DNA of 21,071 nt from positions 1 through 21,071 of the forward strand of contig CAJTNL010000023.1 of the NCBI GenBank assembly GCA_910577755.1, written 5' to 3'. Below, piece after piece: positions 14,396 through 21,071 of the stretch. The position numbers were made by a program, and so were the translations under genes. The notes beneath the pieces are model-generated. The model was not told the origin of the DNA. It was given only the letters and a program-made list of their open reading frames with translations, and ran no database searches. Within the stretch, counting starts at the first letter, position 1; every line of letters starts with the position of its first letter. The DNA comes from an uncultured Eubacteriales bacterium. GTDB lineage: Bacteria > Bacillota > Clostridia > Oscillospirales > Acutalibacteraceae.

Positions 14396-15427
14396 ATGAA
14401 TCTGGTATTTTTAGACGAGCATTTCAATCCTGTGAAAACAGTCGATTATATCAATTTGCAGTGGAACAGACGGTACTATGAGTGCGGACAGTTTTCAATA
14501 CAAATGCTGGCAAAGGACTATGATAAGTCTTTCCGGTATGCGTACCGGGCGTCTCAGTGTGAGTTGGGGATAGTACAGAAAACGGAGTATGCAGCGAAAG
14601 AAAACGGGGAATTTATGCAGATCAGCGGTTTCTTTTTGGAATACATGTTAAATAATGATATTTTATACCCAACTTTTCGGTTTCAGGGGAATTTGAACGA
14701 TTGTATCAGAAGTATTTTAACAACGTATTGTTCCCAAATTCCTCAATTTAAAGTAGGCGTAATCCAACTGCCGAATACTACTATTACAATACAGCAAACA
14801 GGGGAGGAGGTTGGGAAACAAATCTATTCTATGCTGCAAAAATATGAGTACAGTTACCGCTTGTCATATGATTATGTAAGCAATGCCATACTGTTCAATA
14901 CATGGCAGGGTATAGACAGAACAACAGCGTTAGCTCCGATATTGGGGAATGAGCCCGCTGTGTTTAGCCAGGCATGGGGAGGTCTGAAAAACCTGTCTGT
15001 CGTACAGGACGAAAGTAACCATAAAAATTATGCGGTGATTGCAGGAAGCGGAGAGGGCGAGAAACGGCAGCATGTTATTTTAGATAACACCAGGGGCGAG
15101 CCTGCCAGAAAAGTATATATTGACGCCAGAGACTTGCAGCAAAGCGACGATATGACACAAAAGGAATATTGGGACACCCTTGCGCAAAGAGGTGCGGAGA
15201 AGTTAAACGACTATGCTAAGATCACTAATATTGCGTTTGAAGCGACTGGTTCTTTACAGTATCAAAAAGATTTTGATTTGGGAGACAAATGCGATCTTGT
15301 GATTAGCGGTACAGGTATGGAATATGAATCCAGAATTATTGGGGTAGATGAAGTGATTAAAGAAAACAGAACCGAAATTAACTTGCTGTTTGGGGATAAA
15401 ATCCCTAAACGGTATCGAAAAGTATAA
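14396..15427 (+). CDS. Phage tail protein, ReqiPepy6 Gp37-like family
   Basis: 343 residues. The ATG at 14396 follows GGGGGTG and sits 1 base after the previous stop; a longer frame from 14210 lies inside the Dit gene and is rejected. The opening (MNLVFLDEHFNPVKTVDYIN, then LQWNRRYYECGQFSIQM) is typical of siphovirus tail-tip proteins of the Gp37-like type. This is a beta-strand hub domain like the N-terminus of phage tail lysin or Tal proteins. The region near residues 195-260 (RTTALAPILGNEPAVFSQ, NLSVVQDESNHKNYAVIAG) is also family-like. No peptidase motif is seen, so this is a short hub protein without a hydrolase. It likely forms the baseplate hub trimer next to Dit. Confidence 0.82.
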   Translation: MNLVFLDEHFNPVKTVDYINLQWNRRYYECGQFSIQMLAKDYDKSFRYAYRASQCELGIVQKTEYAAKENGEFMQISGFFLEYMLNNDILYPTFRFQGNLNDCIRSILTTYCSQIPQFKVGVIQLPNTTITIQQTGEEVGKQIYSMLQKYEYSYRLSYDYVSNAILFNTWQGIDRTTALAPILGNEPAVFSQAWGGLKNLSVVQDESNHKNYAVIAGSGEGEKRQHVILDNTRGEPARKVYIDARDLQQSDDMTQKEYWDTLAQRGAEKLNDYAKITNIAFEATGSLQYQKDFDLGDKCDLVISGTGMEYESRIIGVDEVIKENRTEINLLFGDKIPKRYRKV

Positions 15428-15440
15428 GGAGTGATGAGAT

Positions 15441-16625
15441 TTGAACAGCTTATTTTTTGACAGCGAGGTAACTTTTGATGAGTACGGTACGCCAGTCTAT
15501 GACAGACCCAACAACGCCGAACAATTACGGGAAACCTTTGCTTCGTTTTTATCTAACGGTATTGTCCCTACCCGAAAAAATAATATGGCGGCGGAATTGG
15601 GATTTATGGTATCGCAAAAATCCGGTATGCAGGTAACGGTGCACTCGGGTATGTGCTGGATCAACGGTGCGTGCGGATGGAGTAAAACGGATATGGAATT
15701 AACGCTTGATTCCGGCGGAGATTATGATCGGCGGGATTTAATTGTACTAAGACTTGATTTGCGGAGAGACGCAAGGAATATTGATGTGTTCGTACGAAAA
15801 GGGAGTGTCGGAACAGACCCTGTCGCACCTGTATTACAGCGAGATACAGCAGTACATGAATTATGCTTAGCAGAAATTTTTATCCCTGCGCATTCTTCGG
15901 TCATTATGAACGCTAATATATCCGATACAAGAATGAATACGGATTTATGCGGTTTTGTAGCGGGAATTCTCACAAAAATAGATACTGAACCATTATATCG
16001 GCAAATACAATCGGATTTATTGTCTTTCAGAGAAACCGAGCAAGCGGATTTTTTGGAGTGGTATGACGGAATCAAAAATATACTGGATGAAAGTACGGCG
16101 AACAATTTGCTGGCGTTAATAAAAGAAAGGATAGAAAAAAGTGCATTGGGTGTACCTGGGGGAGTTGCTACGCTGGACGCAAACGGCAAATTGGCGCAAA
16201 TGCCGACAGTCAATGATATTGGAATCGGAAATATTTTTTTAGCAGTATATCCGGTAGGTTCGATTTATATAACGACCTCAGCGGCAAACCCTGGTATATT
16301 GTTTGGAGGCGTATGGAGAGCGTTTGCCCCGGGACGTGTATTAGTGGGCATAAACCCATCTGACAGTGATTTTAGTACATCAGGAAAAATGGGCGGTAGT
16401 AAGACACACACATTAACAGTTGATGAAACACCCAAGCATGTGCATACGCAATCGCTGCATTGGAGTGCACAGGAAGGAAATAGCAGCGTTGTCTCTCCGG
16501 CGTTGGAAACAAACGATCCGAGGGAATATTCTACATATCCGACCACAGGAGAGACAGGAGGCGGACAACCTCACAACAACTTACAGCCATATATCACATG
16601 TTATATGTGGAGAAGAACAGCATAA
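15441..16625 (+). CDS. Baseplate / receptor-binding protein with tail collar domain
   Basis: 394 residues from a TTG at 15441, with AAGGAGTGAT about 6 bases before it and no better start nearby. Residues about 1-165 form an N-terminal baseplate-type domain (SEVTFDEYGTPVYDRPNNAE, VHSGMCWINGACGWSKT, YDRRDLIVLRLDLRRDARN). This is followed by a helical neck (LLSFRETEQADFLEWYDGIK). A short PGGVATLDANGKLAQMP linker precedes the C-terminal part from about 270: YPVGSIYITTSAANPGILFG, then HTLTVDETPKHVHTQ with paired His, and GGGQPHNNLQPYITCYMWRR. This is the phage tail collar fold, which often ends receptor-binding fibres. It is the best candidate for host recognition in this phage. The host receptor cannot be told. 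Confidence 0.85.
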   Translation: MNSLFFDSEVTFDEYGTPVYDRPNNAEQLRETFASFLSNGIVPTRKNNMAAELGFMVSQKSGMQVTVHSGMCWINGACGWSKTDMELTLDSGGDYDRRDLIVLRLDLRRDARNIDVFVRKGSVGTDPVAPVLQRDTAVHELCLAEIFIPAHSSVIMNANISDTRMNTDLCGFVAGILTKIDTEPLYRQIQSDLLSFRETEQADFLEWYDGIKNILDESTANNLLALIKERIEKSALGVPGGVATLDANGKLAQMPTVNDIGIGNIFLAVYPVGSIYITTSAANPGILFGGVWRAFAPGRVLVGINPSDSDFSTSGKMGGSKTHTLTVDETPKHVHTQSLHWSAQEGNSSVVSPALETNDPREYSTYPTTGETGGGQPHNNLQPYITCYMWRRTA

Positions 16626-16645
16626 ATAAAAATGGAGGAATACAT

Positions 16646-17602
16646 ATGCAATTATCAGTAATAGATGTGAGTGAACATCAGGGACAAATTGACTGAAACA
16701 AAGTAAAAAATGCGGGGATTGCAAGTGCAATGATCCGCTGTGGTTATGGGGTGAAGAACCCAAACCAGATTGACAAACAATTTTATAACAATCTATCAGG
16801 CTGCCAAAATGTCGGTATGCCTTATGGCTTTTATCATTATTCTTACGCTATGAGCACAGCAGAGGCAGAGGGAGAAGCAGATTTTTGCCTAGAGATTATT
16901 GCGGGAACTAATCCACAGTACCCTGTAGCGTTTGATATGGAGGAAAGCAGACAAGCGGCATTGGGTAAATCAGTATGTGCCGACATTGTGCTTGCGTTTT
17001 GCAATAAAATCAAAGCCGCAGGATACATACCCATGCTGTATACCAATCTGAATTGGTCGCGTAATTACATAGACATGGCGAAAATAGATGCGGCGGGAAT
17101 AGACGTATGGATGGCGCAGTACAACACACAGTGCAACTATACCGGTAACTATGTAATGTGGCAATATACGTCAAAAGGCGTGGTAGACGGCATTACAGCA
17201 AACACCGTAGACATGAATTGGTGCTACAAAGATTATACAAACGGAACAATCCCGGAACCAACGCCAGATCCTCCGCCGCAAGAACCGGAACCACGCTACG
17301 ATACATATACTGTTATGGCAGGAGATACGCTAAGCGGCATTGCGGCTAGGTTCGGTACAACCTATCAGGAGTTAGCGGCAATCAATGGTATTGCAGACCC
17401 CAATGTGATATATATGGGTCAAATCATCAAACTGACAGGTAATGCAGTATCTAACCGTACATATACAGTAAAATCCGGAGATACCTTATGGGGGATTGCA
17501 CAGGCACAGTTAGGTGGCGGTAGTAGGTTCAGAGAGATTATTGCACTCAATGGCTTGATGTCTGATGTGATTTACCCGAATCAAGTATTAAGGTTGCCGT
17601 AA
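16646..17602 (+). pseudogene. GH25 endolysin with two LysM domains, in-frame TGA at codon 17
   Basis: 318 codons with good start signals: GGAGG (16634-16638) about 7 bases before ATG 16646. The protein opens MQLSVIDVSEHQGQID, then TGA (16694-16696), then NKVKNAGIASAMIRCGYG. GH25 proteins normally have Trp after the D (IDW). One G-to-A change from TGG to TGA accounts for it. After that the frame is intact to 17602. It holds the GH25 barrel with D97 and E99 in AFDMEE (catalytic pair), a Pro-rich linker, and LysM repeats near 219-262 (TVMAGDTLSGIAARFG) and 271-316 (TVKSGDTLWGIAQAQL). The enzyme cuts peptidoglycan glycan chains as a muramidase. A restart at ATG 16730 would lack the DVSEHQG strand. 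Thus it is a recent nonsense mutant, an error, or read through; the rest shows no decay. Confidence 0.85.
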
Positions 17603-17613
17603 GGGGTGATTGT

Positions 17614-17925
17614 ATGGGTGAGAATGATGTAACATTAGGCAGGGTAGATGATTCCGTAAAATCTGCTCATAAGCGGATTGATGGATTAGAAAGCGAAGTT
17701 AAAGATTTAAGGGCGTTTGCATTGGCGTTAGCCAAAGTAGATGGAAAAGTAGATAAAGTAAATAATAAGGTAGATAACCTATCTGAGGATATGGATGAAG
17801 TGAAAACAGACTTAAAGCAAGTCACTGCTCGTCCTGCAAAATGGTGGGACAAACTGATAGCCGCCGCTATAGGAGCATGTGCATCTGGTATTGCAGCGGC
17901 AATCTTAACACAAATATTGAAATAA
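17614..17925 (+). CDS. XhlA-family lysis-associated protein
   Basis: 103 residues. The build is that of XhlA: a charged N-terminal helix, a heptad-type coiled coil (KVDGKVDKVNNKVDNLSEDM, about residues 45-70), and one C-terminal membrane span (AKWWDKLIAAAIGACASGIA to about residue 102). In Bacillus phage-like elements XhlA works with the holin XhlB and the amidase to lyse the cell; it sits in the membrane. Here it lies between the endolysin and the holin. The ATG follows AAGGGGTGA. The coiled coil suggests it oligomerises. Confidence 0.85.
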   Translation: MGENDVTLGRVDDSVKSAHKRIDGLESEVKDLRAFALALAKVDGKVDKVNNKVDNLSEDMDEVKTDLKQVTARPAKWWDKLIAAAIGACASGIAAAILTQILK

Positions 17926-17939
17926 TGGAGGAAAGTAAT

Positions 17940-18263
17940 ATGGATATTTTAGAATATATCAAGCCGGAACTGCTGATTTTAATACCTGTTCTGTATATCA
18001 TTGGTATGGGAATCAAAAAAGCAAGCTTCATAGCCAATAGGTGGATACCTTTAATAATTGGAGGATGCGGCATTGTGCTTTCGATTATTTATGTACTGTC
18101 AACTTCTCCTTTAAACAGCGTACAGACTGTGTTCATGGCGATTTTTACCGCCTTGACACAGGGCATACTAGTAAGCGGCGTAAGCGTATATGCCAATCAA
18201 ATTTTCAAGCAGTTTAAAGATAGTGGCACTAAAGACGATGGTGTAGATACAGAGCAGAAATAA
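17940..18263 (+). CDS. Phage holin (Phage_holin_5_2-like)
   Basis: 107 residues. The ATG at 17940 follows TGGAGGAAAG; the longer frame from 17841 overlaps the XhlA gene and is rejected. It has three hydrophobic spans: residues about 8-25 (KPELLILIPVLYIIGMGI), about 36-54 (IPLIIGGCGIVLSIIYVLS) and about 62-85. The tail is charged (DSGTKDDGVDTEQK). Holins of this kind form membrane lesions at a set time so that the endolysin can reach the wall. The family sequence (PVLYIIGMGIKKA, then WIPLIIGG) matches this holin group. A terminator follows 11 bases after the stop. Confidence 0.87.
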   Translation: MDILEYIKPELLILIPVLYIIGMGIKKASFIANRWIPLIIGGCGIVLSIIYVLSTSPLNSVQTVFMAIFTALTQGILVSGVSVYANQIFKQFKDSGTKDDGVDTEQK

Positions 18264-18274
18264 TACAAAATAAA

Positions 18275-18321
18275 AAGTCCTCTCTTACCATTAAAGATAG
18301 GGGAGGACTTTGTTTGTTTTT
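18275..18321 (+). terminator. Terminator at the end of the late operon
   Basis: AAGTCCTC (18275-18282) pairs with GAGGACTT (18303-18310), extended inward by TC/GG, and is followed by a T-rich run (TTTGTTTGTTTTT, ending 18321). It ends the lysis cassette and is the last sure prophage feature. Confidence 0.85.
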
Positions 18322-18412
18322 AGATAAAAATGAGAAAGAATAACAGAAGGAATAGCATAAAATTTTATTAAATTTTCTACCATTTTCGCATCAAAAACAC
18401 AAAAATAAAAAA

Positions 18413-18438
18413 GCCGCTAACCTTAGTAAATTAGCGAC
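18413..18438 (-). terminator. Terminator of the tRNA genes (- strand)
   Basis: Read on the - strand, GTCGCTAA (18438-18431) pairs with TTAGCGGC (18420-18413), 8 bp with one G-T, then TTTTTT. It lies 4 bases past the CCA end of the serine tRNA gene. Confidence 0.85.
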
Positions 18439-18441
18439 TTT

Positions 18442-18531
18442 TGGCGGAGAAAGAGGGATTTGAACCCTCGCGCCGGTCACCCGACCTACTCCCTTAGCAG
18501 GGGAGCCTCTTCACCACTTGAGTATTTCTCC
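18442..18531 (-). tRNA. tRNA-Ser (GCT anticodon)
   Basis: 90 bases including encoded CCA (TGG at 18442-18444 on the + strand). The acceptor GGAGAAA/TTTCTCC is complete, the T-loop has TTCAAAT, and the long variable arm is that of a class II tRNA. The anticodon loop CTGCTAA gives anticodon GCT, which reads AGC/AGU. Its 3' end points toward the prophage. Confidence 0.93.
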
Positions 18532-18577
18532 GTGATTGTGAATATATAAAACATATTAAAATATGTGATTAGCAAAA

Positions 18578-18666
18578 TGGCGGAGGAGAAGAGATTCGAA
18601 CTCTTGGTCCCTCGCGGGATCACTAGTTTTCAAGACTAGCTCCTTAAACCACTCGGACACTCCTCC
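18578..18666 (-). tRNA. tRNA-Ser (TGA anticodon)
   Basis: 89 bases including encoded CCA. Acceptor GGAGGAG/CTCCTCC, anticodon stem CTAGT/ACTAG with loop CTTGAAA (anticodon TGA, reading UCA), long variable arm, and T-arm AAGAG/CTCTT. The TGA is the anticodon, so this tRNA does not read the UGA stop found in the endolysin. Confidence 0.93.
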
Positions 18667-18685
18667 ATGTTTGACAACGCTATTA

Positions 18686-18714
18686 ACTATAACATAGAAA
18701 CGGCTATTTGTCAA
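18686..18714 (-). promoter_or_regulatory. Promoter of tRNA-Ser (TGA)
   Basis: On the - strand, TTGACA (18714-18709), 17 bases, TATAGT (18691-18686). It lies about 20 bases before the tRNA-Ser (TGA) 5' end. Confidence 0.8.
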
Positions 18715-18740
18715 TATTTTGTTATTTACTTTATATAAGC

Positions 18741-18814
18741 TGGCTGCGGTACTAGGATTCGAACCCAGACAAACAGAGTCAGAGTCTGCTGTGCTACCTT
18801 TACACAATACCGCA
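18741..18814 (-). tRNA. tRNA-Gln (CTG anticodon)
   Basis: 74 bases including encoded CCA. Acceptor TGCGGTA/TACCGCA, anticodon stem GCAGA/TCTGT with loop CTCTGAC giving anticodon CTG (reads CAG), and T-loop TTCGAAT. The class I length and anticodon support glutamine. Confidence 0.9.
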
Positions 18815-18844
18815 TCATTAATTTACCTTATCTACGTATCAATC

Positions 18845-18872
18845 ATTATATCAAAATACCGTGTTTTGTCAA
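18845..18872 (-). promoter_or_regulatory. Promoter of tRNA-Gln
   Basis: On the - strand, TTGACA (18872-18867), 16 bases, TATAAT (18850-18845), with TGA before the -10 (extended -10). About 30 bases before the tRNA-Gln gene. Confidence 0.85.
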
Positions 18873-18970
18873 TAGTTATTTAATAAAAAATTGAGTGTTT
18901 TCTATCATAAACGATTTTATCGCCCATTTGCTAACTTCTTGATACTCCTATTGTGTATATCATAGGTTTT

Positions 18971-19003
18971 ATCATAACAATATGATCCGTGGTCACATAT
19001 AAT
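18971..19003 (+). promoter_or_regulatory. Possible promoter and operator of the DUF2935 gene
   Basis: TAACAA (18975-18980), 17 bases, TATAAT (18998-19003). The -35 region lies in an inverted repeat ATCATA (18971-18976) / TATGAT (18981-18986). The -10 is good; the -35 is weak. Confidence 0.5.
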
Positions 19004-19030
19004 ATAGTATTATGATTTAGGAGGAATTCA

Positions 19031-19945
19031 ATGGACAACAAGAAAAATTATGTGATTACTTCTTTGTCATTGCATCTGTTTTTTTCAAGAATCATGAAAG
19101 AACATGCTTTTTTTCTTGAAACTGGATTTATGCCGAGAGATGCAGCTTTTGCAAAAGAAGCAAATTATCATAAAACACATTTTGAAAAATTGCTCACCCA
19201 TACTGTGGAAATAAGTAATGGTCTCCTACCGTCACATATGACAGAATCAGGAGAGTTTGTTACAAGACATACATTAAAGGCAGAAAAACAAACGCAATTT
19301 TTAACCGGAATTTCAATTGACCAATCTATTACAGTGGCTGAAAATGTGCTAAAAACCTGCGAGAATCCTAAAATAACTCAGGGGATAATTCATCAGGTGA
19401 AACAATTAAACAGACATGCATTACGTCTTTTAAACGGCATTATCAGCTTTAAAGAACGTATTTTGACCAATATGCTGTCTTGTCAAATGGCAGTTAATGT
19501 ATATCCCACGTTTATGAGTCACATCATTCACGAAGCAAAGATGTACCGTAAGTGTATACGGTGTATAGAAACAAAACCGCACAGTGACTGTAATACTCGG
19601 AAACAGGAACAGCAATTTTGGGATCAGATTATGAAAGAACATGCGATGTTTATTACCGGTCTGCTAGATCCGACTGAAGAAGAATTAATGGATACAAGTC
19701 GCCAATTTGCAGATACGTACAAGAAATTTTTAGATCAAACAGAACATACAAAGGAGATAAACTGGGAATCGCTAACGGAAAATACCTTAAAAGAGACGCT
19801 GTTATTTCGAGACTTTAAAGATGTAGCTGTAAAAGATATATCTGACTGCAAGATAAAATCTATGATTTTACCTTTATTAGCAGATCATGTTTTAAGAGAA
19901 GCAAACTACTATGTCAGATTGTTGCAGGAGGCACTATTGTCATAG
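19031..19945 (+). CDS. DUF2935-type protein with two helical-bundle repeats
   Basis: 304 residues from ATG 19031, after AGGAGG. The sequence is an internal duplication. IMKEHAFFLETGF (about residue 22) recurs as IMKEHAMFITGLLD (about 201), and ANYHKTHFEKLL, IIHEAKMYRKCI and VLREANYYVRLL mark the other helices. The regular spacing of His and Glu in EHA and HEA motifs suggests metal binding in a four-helix bundle. This matches the DUF2935 family of Bacillus and Clostridia, whose biochemical role is not known to me. It is likely a cytoplasmic host gene, with its own promoter and a bidirectional terminator downstream, so it is not part of the prophage operon. No membrane segment is seen. Confidence 0.8.
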   Translation: MDNKKNYVITSLSLHLFFSRIMKEHAFFLETGFMPRDAAFAKEANYHKTHFEKLLTHTVEISNGLLPSHMTESGEFVTRHTLKAEKQTQFLTGISIDQSITVAENVLKTCENPKITQGIIHQVKQLNRHALRLLNGIISFKERILTNMLSCQMAVNVYPTFMSHIIHEAKMYRKCIRCIETKPHSDCNTRKQEQQFWDQIMKEHAMFITGLLDPTEEELMDTSRQFADTYKKFLDQTEHTKEINWESLTENTLKETLLFRDFKDVAVKDISDCKIKSMILPLLADHVLREANYYVRLLQEALLS

Positions 19946-20010
19946 TAATATAAAAATTTCGTAAATTATGTTATGTATCTATTGTTTATTCATATCTTTT
20001 TATATGGATA

Positions 20011-20048
20011 AAATAAAATACACACCTGTACAGGTGTGTATTTTATTT
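20011..20048. terminator. Perfect 38-bp palindrome, bidirectional terminator
   Basis: Both 19-base halves are exact reverse complements, centred on GTAC at 20028-20031. Each end is A/T-rich, giving a T-run after the stem for either strand (TTTTATTT at 20041-20048 on +). It ends the DUF2935 transcript on the + strand and anything coming leftward on the - strand. Confidence 0.85.
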
Positions 20049-20060
20049 GTTTATTAAAAT

Positions 20061-20151
20061 TTATCTTTTATTGGCAAAGCCGTTGCCGCAATATATAGGA
20101 TGGTCATTACTTGGTTGAAATGGGTTCGATATGATTACCCCATTCCATATT
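20061..20151 (-). ncRNA. Short - strand transcript, candidate small RNA or micro-ORF
   Basis: A consensus promoter (20158-20186) points at this stretch and the palindromic terminator at 20011-20048 closes it, so a transcript of about 140 bases is expected. A 23-codon frame ends at TAA (20063-20061) and reads ISNPFQPSNDHPIYCGNGFA then NKR. Its possible start is an ATA at 20132-20130 after GGGGT, with no ATG, GTG or TTG in frame. A coding role is therefore doubtful. It may act as an RNA. Confidence 0.4.
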
Positions 20152-20157
20152 AAATTA

Positions 20158-20186
20158 ACTATAGACCGGATTACGATATTTGTCAA
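20158..20186 (-). promoter_or_regulatory. Consensus - strand promoter
   Basis: On the - strand, TTGACA (20186-20181), 17 bases, TATAGT (20163-20158). The boxes are identical to those of the tRNA-Ser (TGA) promoter. No ordinary gene follows it. Confidence 0.75.
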
Positions 20187-20389
20187 TGAAAACACACAAT
20201 TAATAAACCTTTTAAAGACTTGTTGTTATGCAATAAAATACCAAAATACTGCATATTTTGTGCGTAAAAATTATTTTATCATAAATTTTATTGCTTGTAT
20301 TTTAGATAAGAAACAAACTGTTAGATTGGAAAAATTGTTTATTCAAACAAGATAAGTGTAGATTCTTTGCTAAATTGTGTTAGTGAATA

Positions 20390-20902
20390 TTATGTTCTGC
20401 TTACTATCTGTAAAATACAAATATTTGCATTTGCATTTCCAGCTTGCAATGTGATAGGATGTGCGGACTGGACAGCCATATGAATTATCTGGCCTTCCTG
20501 TAAATCAAACAGGAATGTGCTGTTTACACCAATTCCATCACCAGGTAAAGCATGTAAAGAGGTGGTAATCCAGTTATCATTAAGTTTAATTCCGACAAAA
20601 TCTCCTTCAGTTGTTCCCTCAGCAGCAGTAAAACCATAACTAATCATGTATGTACCGCTACTATGAATCGTAATATAAGACTGATCACTTACTTTTAGTC
20701 CTGATATCCCTGTTATACCGTCAAACCTGACCGCCTGGTTACACTGTAAAATTTTTTGGGAAAATAGTGCATAAAAATTCCCGCGAGATAAAGCGGAGGG
20801 CTGAAATGATTGCAAAGAATCAGACATATTAATCATTTGTCTTTGAAATAAGGACATAGATTGCATAAATGTTGGTTGTTTTGGCGTATCAAAATTACTC
20901 AC
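20390..20902 (-). CDS. BclA C-terminal-like / C1q-TNF-like beta-sandwich protein
   Basis: 170 residues from GTG at 20902-20900, with AGAGGGG ending 7 bases before it; a TTG two codons upstream is too near that site. The N-terminal 50 residues are helical (FMQSMSLFQRQMINMSDSLQ). From about residue 60 a jelly-roll-like set of strands follows: QAVRFDGITGISGLKVSDQS, YITIHSSGTYMISYGFTAAE, GDFVGIKLNDNWITTSLHAL, and QIIHMAVQSAHPITLQAGNA to the end. The pattern of FDxI, ISGTYxISYGF and LxAGNANANI is that of BclA exosporium trimer domains and similar TNF-like domains, here without a collagen-type part. It follows a phage tail-like gene end on the same strand, so it may be a phage tip or receptor-binding piece rather than a spore protein. 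Confidence 0.7.
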   Translation of the reverse strand: MSNFDTPKQPTFMQSMSLFQRQMINMSDSLQSFQPSALSRGNFYALFSQKILQCNQAVRFDGITGISGLKVSDQSYITIHSSGTYMISYGFTAAEGTTEGDFVGIKLNDNWITTSLHALPGDGIGVNSTFLFDLQEGQIIHMAVQSAHPITLQAGNANANICILQIVSRT

Positions 20903-20944
20903 GATCAAGCCCCTCTTTCTGTGAACATTGGCATCGTAGCCATA

Positions 20945-21071
20945 TCACAGCATATGCAATATTATGGCGTTCAGTACTCCGGATGCATTGTTTATGCCCC
21001 CTAATGTCAGCGTGCCGCCCTTTATGCGATCCGCCAGCAGTGTCCCAACTGTGATAAAATCGGCAACAATA
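20945..21071 (-). CDS. 3' end of a phage tail-like structural protein (partial)
   Basis: The last 41 residues of a gene that runs off the right edge. They read IVADFITVGTLLADRIKGG then TLTLGGINNASGVL and NAIILHML before TGA. The ADFITVGTLLADRIKGGTL(T)LGG string is well known from the C-terminal part of phage and prophage tail-tip or minor structural proteins of Firmicutes. In those proteins the chain usually goes on after GVL with a VLD-type continuation and more residues; here it stops soon after. It may be truncated, or its C-terminus replaced. The next gene on this strand is the BclA-like one, in the same reading frame beyond the TGA. Confidence 0.7.
   Translation of the reverse strand, partial: IVADFITVGTLLADRIKGGTLTLGGINNASGVLNAIILHML

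Larger units (their letters stand above)
19946..20389. other. Intergenic stretch between the DUF2935 and BclA-like genes
   Basis: 444 bases, visibly rich in A+T. It holds the perfect palindrome at 20011-20048 and a - strand promoter at 20158-20186. A + strand frame of 74 codons at 20131-20355 has no ribosome binding site and looks random, so it is not called. From 20190 to 20389 I see nothing that can be supported. Confidence 0.6.

Noticed and set aside
1..16625. Idea that the whole phage reads UGA as Trp.
   Set aside because: Several genes here end in TGA, some as ATGA or TGATG overlaps with a well-placed next start; reading through would fuse neighbouring proteins.
16694..16738. Hairpin 15 bases after the lysin TGA (GCGG/CCGC with inner ATTGC/GCAAT), considered as a selenocysteine insertion element.
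   Set aside because: The family has Trp here and no Cys or Sec, the loop AAGT lacks the usual bacterial element features, and no Sec tRNA is in the window.
20131..20355. 74-codon + strand frame in the intergenic stretch.
   Set aside because: No ribosome binding site, A+T-driven composition, no recognisable domain, and it lies opposite the - strand promoter and transcript.
1..21071. CRISPR array, insertion sequence, transposase or integrase.
   Set aside because: No spaced array of identical repeats and no such genes were seen; the only direct repeats are the 32-bp pair and the tape measure units.

Overview
The window holds the late (head, tail and lysis) half of a siphovirus-type prophage on the + strand, from before position 1 to about 18,320. 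It is followed by host-like DNA with three tRNA genes on the - strand, a DUF2935-type gene, and at the right edge a second phage-like fragment on the - strand. The gene families (Phage_min_cap2, Gp15, ReqiPepy6 Gp37-like tail protein, XhlA and a three-segment holin), the strong AGGAGG ribosome binding sites, the TTGACA/TATAAT promoters, the DUF2935 gene and a BclA-like exosporium-type domain all point to a low-to-moderate GC Firmicute, probably a spore-forming Clostridia or Negativicutes relative. The genus cannot be told from this sequence.

Layout. 1-4537: minor capsid protein (5' end missing), scaffold, major capsid, head-tail connector and small head/neck proteins, and major tail protein. 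These are packed tightly and several stops overlap the next start by 1-4 bases. 4534-5477: two tail-assembly proteins. 5478-9378: an accessory island that interrupts the usual step from Gp15 to tape measure. It carries a lipoprotein, a YefM/YoeB-type toxin-antitoxin pair, a ribbon-helix-helix regulator, a BRO-family protein and a Rha-family protein, with its own promoters and several intrinsic terminators. 9379-16625: tape measure, distal tail protein, Gp37-like tail protein and a collar-domain receptor-binding or baseplate protein. 16646-18263: GH25/LysM endolysin, XhlA and holin, closed by a terminator.

How it works together. The structural genes build a long-tailed capsid and the lysis genes should release it. 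The endolysin, however, has an in-frame TGA at codon 17 where the family normally has Trp, so lysis is probably lost unless the stop is read through. The island looks like a set of morons expressed from the lysogen: a surface lipoprotein (candidate superinfection exclusion), an addiction module, and DNA-binding regulators of the phage antirepressor type. Its terminators lie inside the late operon, so late transcription must read through them.

The most interesting non-coding signals are: a 32-bp imperfect direct repeat bracketing the toxin-antitoxin module; a leader before the BRO gene that can fold two exclusive ways, one hiding the ribosome binding site; a possible pseudoknot before the scaffold gene; and a consensus - strand promoter at 20,158-20,186 driving a roughly 140-nt transcript with no ordinary gene. 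All assignments are by eye from the sequence; no searches or folding programs were run.
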